From Apostichopus japonicus (Eukaryota > Echinodermata > Holothuroidea > Aspidochirotida > Stichopodidae): 64,000 nt of DNA. The stretch lies in NCBI RefSeq assembly GCF_037975245.1, contig NC_092575.1, positions 19,611,841 to 19,675,840 on the forward strand, written 5' to 3'. Positions 1-10,819 of this stretch are shown piece by piece. Below the pieces are notes generated by a model. It was not told the origin of the DNA. It saw only the letters and a list, made by a program, of their open reading frames with translations, and did no database searches. Within the stretch, counting starts at the first letter, position 1; each line of letters opens with the position of its first letter. The position numbers were made by a program, and so were the translations under genes.

Positions 1-1145
1 CCTTTGCCTGCATGCTTGTGTTCTAACCGAGAGATTCAATACTTAAGTTAGGATACTGTACGTTAGTAATGGGTTGCCACTGACATGACAAACTGATGGA
101 GCCAGGTTGGGTCTCAGATTTCAGAGACAAATGTGTCACTAGCTCCCTTGTTCACTCCTTATTTTCCATTATTGTACACATACAAGAAGTGTTATAAAAT
201 ATGTATAGGATTCTGGTCAATTCTTCAGTTTTGCTTAAAATCCAAATGATTACATCTGGGGGACATACCTGCATTATGCAAAAGGTTATACTTGACAGAA
301 GACATTGCCCTGACAGTGGGACTGGCTGGCCTTACGCTGGATGTCCGATCACCCTAAATTTACTGATTATTAAAATAGTAACACACATTGATGTTTTAGG
401 AACTTGCAGGTAGAAAGCTTATGATCAAATTTCCATGAATATACTCTCATTTTCAATAGTCCTATATGACTCATTTGGGTTAGGCCTATAATTCTACCAA
501 ATATGGCCTGTATTTGATTTTGTAAATATGTTTGCTCTACATTTGCATGTTGTTACCATGTACATTTCTTCAATGTAAATTTAACAACAGTAAGTACTTG
601 TTTAATCATTGTGCTTCAATTTTGTGGAAAAAAATGTACATTTTGTGAGATGGATGTTACAAAAGGATTGCATGAAAGTGGTTCACTGAGTTGCAAAGAT
701 TAAAGGAAATATATCAGAGAGGATTTCTTTCAAATTTTGTTTGTGTCTCTCGACGATAAAGCGATAACTTAGCCTATGTCACACAATTTACAACCATTTC
801 AATTGTAACTGGTTCAGCACCATTTGGAAACTTTTTGTCAGTTACACATGCTAATAAGCCTAATATTATATGTATTTTAAATATTTACATATTTGGCAAT
901 AAAGAGATATCTAACCCATGGCTATGATAATGTGCTAAAAGATAAAGATAGTGGCATTGTTTGATGGTGCATGTGATGCATTTTTTTTTTACTATGTAGT
1001 AACACTGCTCAAATAATCTGACAGGAGTAGTTTAAATGATTCTAAAACTCTCAGGCCCATTTAAGAAGAGAACCTATTAAATCAAGTTACCTTTCTGTGA
1101 TAGTCAAATTGTTGTCTATGTTTTTCTTACCGTTTTATTTTCCAG
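1..1145. other. Intron or 5' part of an upstream gene; no exon recognised
   Basis: AT-rich sequence with no reading frame that resembles a known protein. Because a terminal exon with a good polypyrimidine-AG acceptor begins at 1146, this stretch is most simply the last intron of a plus-strand gene that begins outside the window. That assignment is inference; no donor site was located. Confidence 0.4.
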
Positions 1146-1205
1146 AAACAGTTCAAGGACTTGAGAAAAGACATAGCTCTTCGAGAAGCTGGGGAGGATG
1201 ATTAA
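1146..1205 (+). CDS. Terminal coding exon of an unrecognised plus-strand gene (partial)
   Basis: A pyrimidine-rich tract ending in TTTTCCAG precedes 1146. The frame opening there reads KQFKDLRKDIALREAGEDD and stops at TAA 1203-1205, a charged helical-looking tail with an acidic end. The exon is short, a polyadenylation signal lies 66 bases downstream, and another frame of the same exon is also open for most of its length, so the frame choice rests on the natural-looking C-terminus. I do not recognise the protein. The rest of the gene is to the left of the window or in introns I could not resolve. It is transcribed toward SLX1 (convergent). Confidence 0.4.
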   Translation, partial: KQFKDLRKDIALREAGEDD

Positions 1206-1270
1206 CACAGATTTGGACGTAGTTCAGTTTGCTCCATTTTACTGCTGTACAAAAGAACATGAATTCTATG

Positions 1271-1276
1271 AATAAA
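1271..1276 (+). promoter_or_regulatory. Polyadenylation signal AATAAA for the upstream gene
   Basis: A canonical AATAAA hexamer lies 66 bases after the TAA at 1203-1205, giving a very short 3' UTR. Position and orientation fit the terminal exon at 1146-1205; cleavage would fall near 1290-1300. Confidence 0.45.
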
Positions 1277-1299
1277 GTGAAATACAAACCTTCTTCAGT

Positions 1300-3756
1300 T
1301 TACAAGGTTCTATTATGAATGTCAATGCAATCTCCAAGGATTTATACTCAAAGACTTCCGTGCACTTCGAGCAGAATGGACCAGCGCGGACTATTTGCCA
1401 ACACTCGTTTTACCTGGATTCTGTCCGCCGTTTGGGAATGTACCAACCATAACCGTTGTGAATAACGTCATCTTTGGCTTCTCAAGACTGAACGATGTGA
1501 CTCAATTTAAGGACATAGTAAACGTTGTCAAGTGTTGAACAAGACAGTTAATGTTCTTGCTTCTGATCCATGTATACTTTAGTACAAAATGTTTGTCAAT
1601 ATAATTCTAGGTCCTTAGAGTGGATTTAGGAAACCAAAGAAAGGAAGGTGGGAGGGGTTTGAGTGGGAACTTAAACAAGATATTTATTTCATGTTCTTTA
1701 TTTTGTGAATTGCATCATTCTAGTTGATGCATGGCAGCATGAAAACTGGGCAACCAGAGGAAGTCGTTTCATAATTTTGAGTTCAAATATAAACTGGTGA
1801 AGGTTACAATAATTTCTTATTTTTTTGTTTTCTTCTGTTTGTCAAATGTTGTTGAAATAGCAAAATTTAGAGTCAAATCTCAGTAGGGTACTCAAGTTAG
1901 TGCCACTTAGGGCAGAAGTCATTTTGAAGAAAAGTTTTTAACATTTCATTGTCCAGGTATCTTATAGCAATTGCATGTGCAAAGAAAAATTAAAGACTAT
2001 TATTTTGATTATTCAATTTCATGTACCTTAGCAAAAACAAAAGGAACTATGTTGTTGAGAGATCTTATATTCTTCTCATAGTATCAAACTTACTCAAATC
2101 AATGCAAGCATCTGCTTTAAAATTCTCAAATATTTTTGGTTGGACATTGTCCGGTAAAGTCCAAGCTGCTATCACATCTATTCGAAACTTGGAGGGGAAA
2201 AAACCTGTTCTCTTTGGGTAAATTCGTTGCCATTATGCCAGAAGAAACATATCATATATTAATCGGTTCTTAGAGATTGGCTTGTGATGTTAATGTAATA
2301 TGATATGTAATGGGAAAATTTACAACATTGCTTGATGTTCCTGCTTAACGACCTCCATGACATGGACAAGACGAACATTTACCTTGTTCTTCACACTAAC
2401 TGACAGCTGTTGATGAACAAAAACTCAGGGCTAACTTCCCCTCAAAGGGCCCTCTTATTCTGGACCATTTGAACATTGGAAGATTCCTCTCAATCAATGG
2501 CAGTGTTGTCATTTGATACCAGGATGTGTTCTTTGCTGTCCATTATCCAATGGCTACTGGAGTGTGATATCCCACCACATACTGTACCTCTTTTACACAC
2601 ACTCATAGTGGAGAGAAGGGAGGGGAGTTGTGCACAGAGAACCTGTCACATTTATGTCTATAACTGGTTCAAATGTCTTAATGAAAACAGTCACCATGAT
2701 CAACGAAAGTAGATATTGCCTTGTATGAAATTATCGATGACATGATAAATCACCAAACTAAATTGATCATTATCAGTCAAATTTGTTTGAAAGTCACACA
2801 ATAGCAGAAAACTGTGTTCAATTAAGAGTAACATTGATCACAGACTTCACAGTAGTAAGATGGAATAAAATTGTAGTTGTCAACAAACTTTATTAGAAAA
2901 GTAACATACAAAATATTGCACAGTTATCAACAATCAGAAAGAGAGGAATTGGCTACGTTAGGTTGACATAAAATGTCATTGTTGGAACAAAGAGCAATTT
3001 CAGTTACTACAGCAATCAGAAATAGGAACTGAATTAGTAAGCTTAATTTACATGATTGTAATTATATGAAACAAAGCAATATCCAATTAACATAATTCTA
3101 ATCATTGCTACACAAACATAAATTTTGTTACTTTTACCTTGTGCATCATGTTGCATTTGGTAAGAGATACCTTGAAATGCATAACAACAAAACTTGCCCA
3201 TCAATTACTGTTTGATGGAATCAGCAAATTAACATAACTGTACTTGCTGGAACACAGCTCAAAGTAAAGTTTCGTAACTGTAATTATTGAAACAAACATG
3301 ATGTTAATAATTTCTGTGCCTTGTTTATCACAACATTGAATTTGAAAGACACTTGGTTTGAAAATAATTCCAGTTGTAAGTTGCCCATTAACTACTATGT
3401 ATATACATCTGAACTATGCAATCAAAATTTCAGAATTCAATTGACTATATGACTAAACTACGTCATTTCTCTTTTCATTAGATTTACTACAGCTTTCAGG
3501 AAAATATAGAAGGATACAGACAGTACATGATATGATATGCAAAATAAACATACATAAAATACTGTAATTATAACAAGGAATTGTTTTCTTTCAATAAACA
3601 ATGCTTACTGCTTAACCAACTGCTAATTGTGCATACTTTAAGGAAAGAAAAATAAACAAGACAGAAATAATCTATTCATCCATGATTCATCAATCCAATT
3701 GGCTGGTTTACTAACATAACAATAGTAATCAGGCAGTTATTTCTACTGTACATTGC
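1300..3756. other. Intergenic spacer, no gene recognised
   Basis: Short frames here (for example 2021-2221 and 2476-2712) have no recognisable similarity and no supporting splice or promoter context. A reverse-strand AATAAA (TTTATT at about 2889-2894) could end a long SLX1 3' UTR, but this is not demonstrable from sequence alone. Confidence 0.4.
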
Positions 3757-3760
3757 TTAA

Positions 3761-4110
3761 AGGCATTGAAGACTCGCCCCAAACCGCGCTCAGAAAAAGT
3801 TAACTTCCCATTGCTTGCAAGTAAAGTTTTCTTCTTGTCGCTACAAAATACAGGCAGTAATGAAACGTGATACCTTGTTATCTTTTATCTAGACCTGAGA
3901 TGTCCATCGCTGCTATGCACACAATGTTGTGGGTATTGACTGTAGCTGTATGTATTGACTGTACACTAGTGTCTAATTACTGACGGTAGCAAGCTGTGTG
4001 TGTACTTTCTGGGATCGATGGTGGTGTCCAACACTTCTGTTACACCTCATTCGAAACTAGGTCAGATTACCGGCATGAGGCGTTCCTTTGTGCGCGAGTC
4101 TTCAAACCCT
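3761..4110. mobile_element. TTAA-flanked MITE (piggyBac/Kolobok-type target site)
   Basis: Imperfect terminal inverted repeats: the left end begins AAGGCATTGAAGACTCGC and the right end, reverse complemented, begins AAGGGTTTGAAGACTCGC. Both are bounded by TTAA (3757-3760 and 4111-4114). There is no coding capacity in about 350 bp, so this is a non-autonomous element. TTAA duplication is typical of piggyBac and Kolobok transposases; which one mobilised it cannot be told. It lies between SLX1 and the convergent upstream gene. Confidence 0.7.
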
Positions 4111-4114
4111 TTAA

Positions 4115-4372
4115 GTGACCATGTACGTGTGGGAAGTCCCCACAGGCTTATGGATTACAACTTTCACGTCGGATGGCTTCCACTTCAACAGTTAAAAACT
4201 AATTTGGAATCTTTCCAATTTCAGATGGGAACTCTGTAGATTGCTCTTGGATGCAAAACCCAACTTAAAATGACCCGGCCGGGATCAAACCACAAACCTC
4301 CCTATTGCTAAGCCTCATTGCTTCAAATGTCACTGCCTTTATTCACTCTGCCACCATGCAGAACCATACCAT
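4115..4372 (-). mobile_element. tRNA-derived SINE-like element
   Basis: Read on the minus strand, 4372 to about 4268 resembles a tRNA: a degenerate A-box region (GTGGCAGAGTGAATAAAGG) and, downstream, GGTTTGATCCC matching the RNA polymerase III B-box. A non-tRNA body continues to about 4115. It is not a functional tRNA because no cloverleaf or anticodon arm can be folded. The 3' boundary abuts the TTAA MITE, so the extent is approximate. Confidence 0.4.
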
Positions 4373-5515
4373 GTAGGTCATATTACAGCTGATCAGTTCA
4401 ATTGTCTTCTAACTTTAGTTTCAAATAATCAAGAAACTTTTTTGGTATGTCACTTTGGCCTTCAATGTGATTACAACAGCATCTGAGCTAAAGATTTATC
4501 AGAGCTGAATGGAATAGACTGACTAATGAAAGCTAGGATAGGGTTACCATACATCCCAATTAATCGTGATTGCCCTGTTTTTACAACAGAAAGATACTGT
4601 ACCTTTGGCCGAACATACCGTCCCGATTTGCAAAGGGTTTTTTATGGTTTAAAATATCACTGTTTCAAGGATATGCAAAACTACAAAAAGTACACATCTT
4701 ATCTGCACCATTTATACATGACTAACAGAAGTATGATATAATAGTTGTTTTGATGGCTGCAAGTTAGTCCCACAAGCTTAACAGGAAACACTATGAAGCC
4801 CTCTTTAAAATGCAAAATAATTTTTTCCAATGGAGAGGGAGGGGTGCAGTGTACTTCTTTTCAATCAAAGAAATATGGTAACATTAAGCTAGGACAACAT
4901 ATTAGCCTGATTAAACGGGTAACCATACACTACTGGCAGTGCAATCTCAAAGGTTATGAATCAGCAAGACTTGGTTTTCTTTCTCATAGTATGGAATCCA
5001 CAACTGCGTCTTCTAAACATGAAGTTCTTCTGCCCAATGACTGGCAAGATTTTCATTCTGAAAAGAGAAAATTCGAAACTTTTAGCAAGCAATGTCATGA
5101 TGTAATAAGTAATGATCATGATGCAAGAAAAATGTACATACTTGAGGTCAGTTTTAATGCGGAAAGCTTTTTATGGGTTTGTGGAGCCCCATTTCAAAGT
5201 GTTTTTGGAGCAACAAAAATAACTCCCGCCACCCCAAACCAAATTCCATTTCTGACTTGTAAAGTTCCAATCTTCTATCGTGATCATCTTAACATAGGAT
5301 TATAATCAGTATCTTTGCAATGATAAGAGCATCACCTGGAGGTTACAAATTGGTTTTTGGCCGACTTCCCTTCACGCATGTACTGGAAAGATGGAAAATG
5401 TAATATAGCAATAACACTACTGCCGATATCCCTTACCATCACAGCACACCTGTAGTACTGTCGTACTGTTGTGCCACAACCACATATTCTCAAGATATAC
5501 AATTTTTGAATAGAG
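4373..5515 (-). other. SLX1 downstream flank / probable 3' UTR
   Basis: Sequence immediately 3' of the SLX1 stop. It contains an antisense open frame at 4793-5305 (170 codons, plus strand) with no recognisable domain, no splice context and low-complexity composition; I treat it as fortuitous. No close AATAAA can be assigned with confidence: reverse-strand candidates are at about 4338-4343 and 2889-2894. Confidence 0.35.
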
Positions 5516-8500
5516 TTATACACTATTATTGCATGTTCCTACCTCTGTCATTTCTTTCATGAGATCCGTATAACAGCCTTGTTTTTTCCTGATGATATCA
5601 CCCCATCGTGATGAACCCTTACATCGCGGGCAGATCCCCTCCACAGGTATTAACTCGGAAGGTTCATTCTGGAGAAAATGTTTTGCCAGACAGACGATGT
5701 GTGACATCACTCCGCAGTGAGGGTAGATGCATTCAACAGTCATATCATCTGACTGAAGATGAAGAATGAGCAACATTAAAATGGGAACGAAAAAGAAATT
5801 GTGAATTTTTTCCCCTGGTATACATAATTATTGGAAGCTGACATCGTACAAGAACGACCGTTTGCAAAATCGGGTTGCACACAATTTTCCTGTGGTTCAT
5901 AGACACTTCTTATGAACGTGTAAGCTTCATCTATGGCTTAGAAGCTTACCGATGACCATAGTCCAAGCAAGCTCAGTTCTAATTGGAAGCTCCTGGGTGG
6001 TGGGTGTAAGAGTTTTGCAGATCGCCGTACTAGAACGACAGTGCACATTGCAAGAAGATACAATGCATATATAAGATCATGCTCTGAAACAGATGGGAGA
6101 GCCAGACGCCTTGATCCTATCAGGATATTCTTTGAGAGCAAACCGGAACAGAAACAGAAAGCAGACACATATGTAAATTAGACAGATATACGCAAAATTT
6201 AAATGCTTCAAAATCGACGAATTGAAGTTGACTTCTCTCAAGTCATTGATGGGAAATATTACATGAAGGAAACTCTTAAAATGGGGAAACTTGTTACAAC
6301 TTCACTTTCTGCAATCCTATGTGTGAAACAACAGAGCAAAGAGATACTTTAACCGCTGGATACATCACTAAATGAATATTCAGTACCTTGATCTTCTTGA
6401 CGCAGACCTCACACCTGGAGCTCTGACTGAATGAAATACTCGGAAGATCATCACCATCAGTGTCTTCTTCATTATTATCGCTCTGTTTCTTCACCTGCAA
6501 TGAAAATGAAGAAAGATTGCCATGGAAACATAAAAAACAATCACCTCCTACTACCTACCCAAAAAACACCACCAATTACCCAACAACACCACCAATTACC
6601 CAACAACACCACCAATTACCCAACAACACCACCAATTACCCAACACCACCACCAATTACCCAACAACACCACCAATTACCCAACAACACCACCAATTACC
6701 TGACGAAGGAGTACTTTGAATGAATAGTCTAATGGCAGACAAATGGGGAAAAACAAACGTATTCAACATTGCAAGATGAAATCGTTTGGCTTGGTATAAA
6801 GTCAATATGTTTGCTGGGTAGCAATCAAATCGATCATCAAATTTAAGAGATTTCCATCTCGTGTTATGATTATATTCATCATGAGAAATTACTTTTCCAT
6901 ATGCGAAAATTCCCTAGTTGACCTTGTAGGCAAAACTCACTTCATCGTGACACACCTCCCCAAGATGTAAATTTAATTTCTTCATAGTATAAAGTTGTAA
7001 ACCATCCATTTTGTTCATAGAGACTTATAAAGTGCACAGATATGAGTATGAAAAGATGGGTGAAATGAAATTTAGCTAATATGTATGATGTCAATCCTGT
7101 TCGGTACAAGTATCTAACATTTCCAGTCAGATCGGTAAACGACAGCAAACAACTCATAACGCATACAAGACGACATAGACATTTTGAAGCAGTTGCGTGA
7201 TGTAAGATCCCTTCCAATGCTGAATGACTATGGAGTATTCATAATTTGACCATAGTTATTGTTATGGATACACCCCAGTTTAAAAGAGTAAACCGAAAAA
7301 CAAATTTGTCTGTGGGCACCTATAACATCACACCTGCTTGCTTCAAGTTGTCTTGTGTTACAGACCATGTCAACATAAAATGTCATCTAGAAAATGATAC
7401 ATAGGAATTGAATGCAAATCTCACCAGAATGCTTAGAAACTATGTTCCTATTTCATCGGTCAATTTTTTTTTTAAAGTACAGTATTAGATATATCAACAG
7501 ACCAGATTGGTATTAGTTCCCTATGTTCCATCACTGACATGTAGCATAATTTGTGATTTGTAGTAACTATACATCATGCAAGAAGACACAACTAGAGCGG
7601 GCTAAGCCCGCTGTCTTGTGCCCGAGGGGAAGAGGTGGGGAAGAGGGAGGGGTTACCTGATCCCCTTAATATACTGGGAAGGTATTAACCTTCTTCTATT
7701 ACCTTTTTACTTTTAATTTGACCATAGCCTATTGGTATGTGAGACGGTGGTTGCAAATCAACAGGGAAGTCTGTCCTGTATTCCTGTTTTAACCACTGCA
7801 CCGTCAGTGGCAGGCGCCGCCATGGAGTAGTCTGTAACATATTTGCCAGGACTCTTAATCGGTAGTTGAAGGCTTTTTCCGAGCTCTTTTTGCCAGTCAC
7901 ATGTTTTAATCTTCTGGATTTCTGTGGATGTTGCCAAGCCCACTCAAACTGAAAAGAACATGATGAATAATTGTGACAGTGGTGTGATATAATGAATAAC
8001 ACATAGCAAGAACTTTATAAATCACACTAGAATTTGTCATCACAGAGAAACATTAATTTTTACTGAAATGGTGGTGGCAACAGTAGGGAACTATGGAGCA
8101 TTGTGCTGCTTTTGTAGTTCATGAACACTGCTATGACTTGCCCTCGGCTGCCTTTTGCACGGCAACATGATGGCCTATGTGTCCATGCACGACTTGCAAA
8201 GTTTTCAGTACAGAGTACGCAATTATACAGAGTTACAGAAATGAGACAACGATGTCAATATTATTTTTTTCTGTCTTTCCCAAAGTTTACCAATCAGATC
8301 TCATGTTGACTAACTAAACAGCTTGCATTTTACCCCTCTGATACCTCAAAATGCAATGTGTGAAGGGATGATACCCCTTAACCCCCACAAGGGCCCCTAA
8401 GGAGGTCCCCTTGACCACCGTCAAGAGGGGTGATCGCTTCAGCATCAAGTTGCCCCAAAAAGGTACAGTAGGACACCCACTTTAAAAATTTGTACACCTA

Positions 8501-9649
8501 CATCTACCATTTCTGCCTCAATCCCTGCTTGCCCTGTGTACACCTATGATTGCTTTTCTTTTACAGAACTTCTATTCCTACAGGAGGGATAAAGTTGACA
8601 CAATTAACTTAAATTATGATTTATAGGGGTAAATAATTTAGAATACCAAATTCTCACTATGCTAGGCTTGGTCATCAGTATTCATCTCCTCAAATGAAGG
8701 ATGTACATTTTGACAAGCAAATCATGTGAAAAAAACTTTATTGATCTTGCTGAAAGTTTAACTTACACGTAGAGCAGCGATATCACTTGGAAACCCGTAT
8801 ACAATCAAAACCATATCCCTGGATGAAACAAAGGAAAGTAACACATGCATATAAGTACTGTACTTAACATGAGAGGAGAGGCTAAAATATCTCTCCACAA
8901 TGGAATGCAAGGAAATTTTAGCATGCTGAAATTACAGTTCTGATATTGCTGGTGTCCACCACAGGATATAATATCTCCTCCCAGATTTGACAACATTTGA
9001 TGAAATGACACAAAATATGATTTTCCATATGATATATCAGAAACAGATATACAACACTGATATTAATATCCGTTTGCCTGAAATTAATACCAGTCTCTGT
9101 TGTAAGTTTTTTTGTGTCACAAACTATGGTTTTCAAACTTGAACGTGTGCTGCAGCAGTGTTCACAGTGTTGTGCAACACTTTGTATAAATTTAGAAGGA
9201 GATTGCTTTCATATCTATTATCACAGACCTTGACGACCTTCTAGGAAATTTTACTGTAAAATCACTGTTTATTAGGTCACTCATGGTAACCACAACTCAT
9301 CCGCTGATTTTATTTTAATGTTTGAAAAGGCTTGTCAAAAGAAAGATTATATAAACATAGGTAGCAAAAATATTAAAAAAGGCCGTCAAATTTTGATCCC
9401 TAGCAATACAAGTCAGTTTCAAATTCAAAAACCGATTTACAAACTTAACACAGATTAACTAATACGTTAATATTACCATGGACCCTTTCCGCTAGTTCGT
9501 CTTGCACCGCCAAATTTCGAGCCCTTGTTGTGTTGAGTTACCCGTCTTCGAGGATCTACTGTGTACCCAATGTAGGCCCTACCTTTGTATTTGGGGTTTG
9601 TGCAATACAACAAGTAAACTCCATAAAAATTTTCAACCTCGAGAACCAT
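5516..9649 (-). CDS. SLX1: SLX1 structure-specific endonuclease subunit (GIY-YIG nuclease), five exons
   Basis: Spliced CDS (minus strand): 9649-9477, 8818-8767, 7948-7703, 6494-6387, 5752-5516. It totals 816 nt, 271 aa, close to the usual length of about 275. All introns are GT-AG and phases join exactly. Visible parts: the GIY-YIG core, with GVY at residues 10-12, YIG at 26-28 and the DPRRR arginines at 34-36; the conserved RFEWAWQHP block carrying the catalytic-type Glu at residue 77; and a C-terminal SLX1 zinc finger (CEVC at 185-188, then CIYPHC, SHIVCLA and CPRC at 234-237). SLX1 is the catalytic partner of SLX4 in the nucleus, cutting Holliday junctions and branched DNA. The ATG at 9649 is chosen because the GIY motif follows almost at once, as in relatives. 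The gene is divergent from NIPSNAP. All catalytic and metal-binding motifs look intact. Confidence 0.93.
5940..6180 (+). pseudogene. Stop-to-stop open frame antisense in SLX1 intron 4 (unknown coding remnant)
   Basis: Between a TAG ending at 5941 and a TAG ending at 6180 the plus strand stays open for about 79 codons without a start methionine. The translation is rich in R, K, D and E and looks protein-like, for example [20 protein letters not shown] and [19 protein letters not shown] do not recognise a family. It lies in the intron between SLX1 exons 4 and 5, opposite in sense. It could be a fragment of a mobile-element protein, an exon of a nested gene, or chance. Confidence 0.25.
6561..6700. 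repeat. 20-bp minisatellite, seven copies
   Basis: A 20-bp unit, CAACAACACCACCAATTACC, is repeated head to tail about seven times with one visible substitution (CAACACCACC). It lies in the SLX1 intron between exons 3 and 4, just upstream of exon 4 in transcript order. The open frames across it are a by-product of the repeat. Confidence 0.9.
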
Positions 9650-10819
9650 GTTTAACAGCAACAAATCTCTTTCCGACCTAACTTCGTTGTGGAATGTACC
9701 GTAGATTATCTGTGCTGGTTGAATTATACTGTATGTACTAGAACAACACTAGTTAGAGTAGCAGCTCCCTGGTACTACTGTAAAACGGCTTACGTATGAG
9801 TTCGCCATTGTAAAATCAGACAATGGTAAGCGGTGCTTTCCCTATTAGAGACCCTATGGTAGCCCTATGTGACAACAACGACCCTAGCCCTGTAACATTT
9901 ATTGTCACGTAGATTTATGCTTATGCTTCACAATGGTTTCAAAAGTATCGCAACTTGCATATACGTCTACTACACAAACTACGAATTCATATGAATTCCT
10001 TGGTACCAACGACCGAATGAAAACAGGGAAAAGTGAAAGAGCGTCAAATACTAGCTGAATCTGATCCTTCACCCGGCCTACTGTAAGGCGAGGTTTTAGT
10101 TGTATCAGGTTAACGCGTTTGTTACAGGTTAGCAAAAATAAAACTAGACACCGAACTCTCCTTCCAAATGCGCCACGGCAGATCATGTACAGAAGAGAGC
10201 TCAATTTGGGGATTGGGGTACAAACTCGAAGGTCGCATGCATGATCGAGTTACACGTTACTTTGGTTATGGGCAGAAAAATATGATCAAGCATCCCGACG
10301 AATGGACCCTCTCTGCATCATCATCATAAATTCAAGTGTTCAACTGTTGAACAATGTGGCACTTTTCAATCACTTTTTGTTCCCAACAAATTGGCACTTT
10401 CACGGTTTTCTCAGTTAATTTCTCAACAACAATTAAGGTCTGTTTGTAATACCAAAGCGAGGGCACTTTTCCATTACAGAAATCGCAAAGGGTGTTTTTT
10501 ATTAACAAGAATGACAGTTTTAAATTATGATATGGGGCCTTCAAGTTTTAACTATAAAACACAGAGGCCACGCGGCCACTTCTCTGCGTTCCCTTCCCAA
10601 AATGGTTGGCTCAAGCCGAAGCTGTAAGAAATAATTCTTGACATGTCAATCACGCAGAGTTGATATGGCGCACTTGCAATTTATGTGATAAGTAAATATA
10701 TCATACCTGGTGATCTACGTGGTGAGCTACTACTAACTACCACTACAATTGGTAACGTACGATCTTTAGAGGTTCTCGAGGTAGAGGAATACACCGTCCA
10801 TGATACACAAGATAGCAAA
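9650..10819. promoter_or_regulatory. Shared upstream region of divergent SLX1 and NIPSNAP
   Basis: The 1.17 kb between the SLX1 start (minus, 9649) and NIPSNAP start (plus, 10820) must hold both promoters and 5' UTRs unless there are unrecognised non-coding first exons. No TATA box or CpG-island-like run stands out. The frame of NIPSNAP exon 1 is open upstream to 10685, but the first in-frame ATG is 10820. Regulatory function is inferred from position only. Confidence 0.4.

Noticed and set aside
4793-5305. 170-codon open frame downstream of SLX1 on the opposite strand
   Set aside because: Longest plain frame in the left part, but no recognisable domain, no splice or promoter context, and antisense to the probable SLX1 3' UTR. 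Kept only as a note in the flank entry.
6431-6723. Thr/Asn/Pro-rich proteins repeated in two frames
   Set aside because: Direct translation of the 20-bp minisatellite; multiple frames are open because the unit lacks stops.
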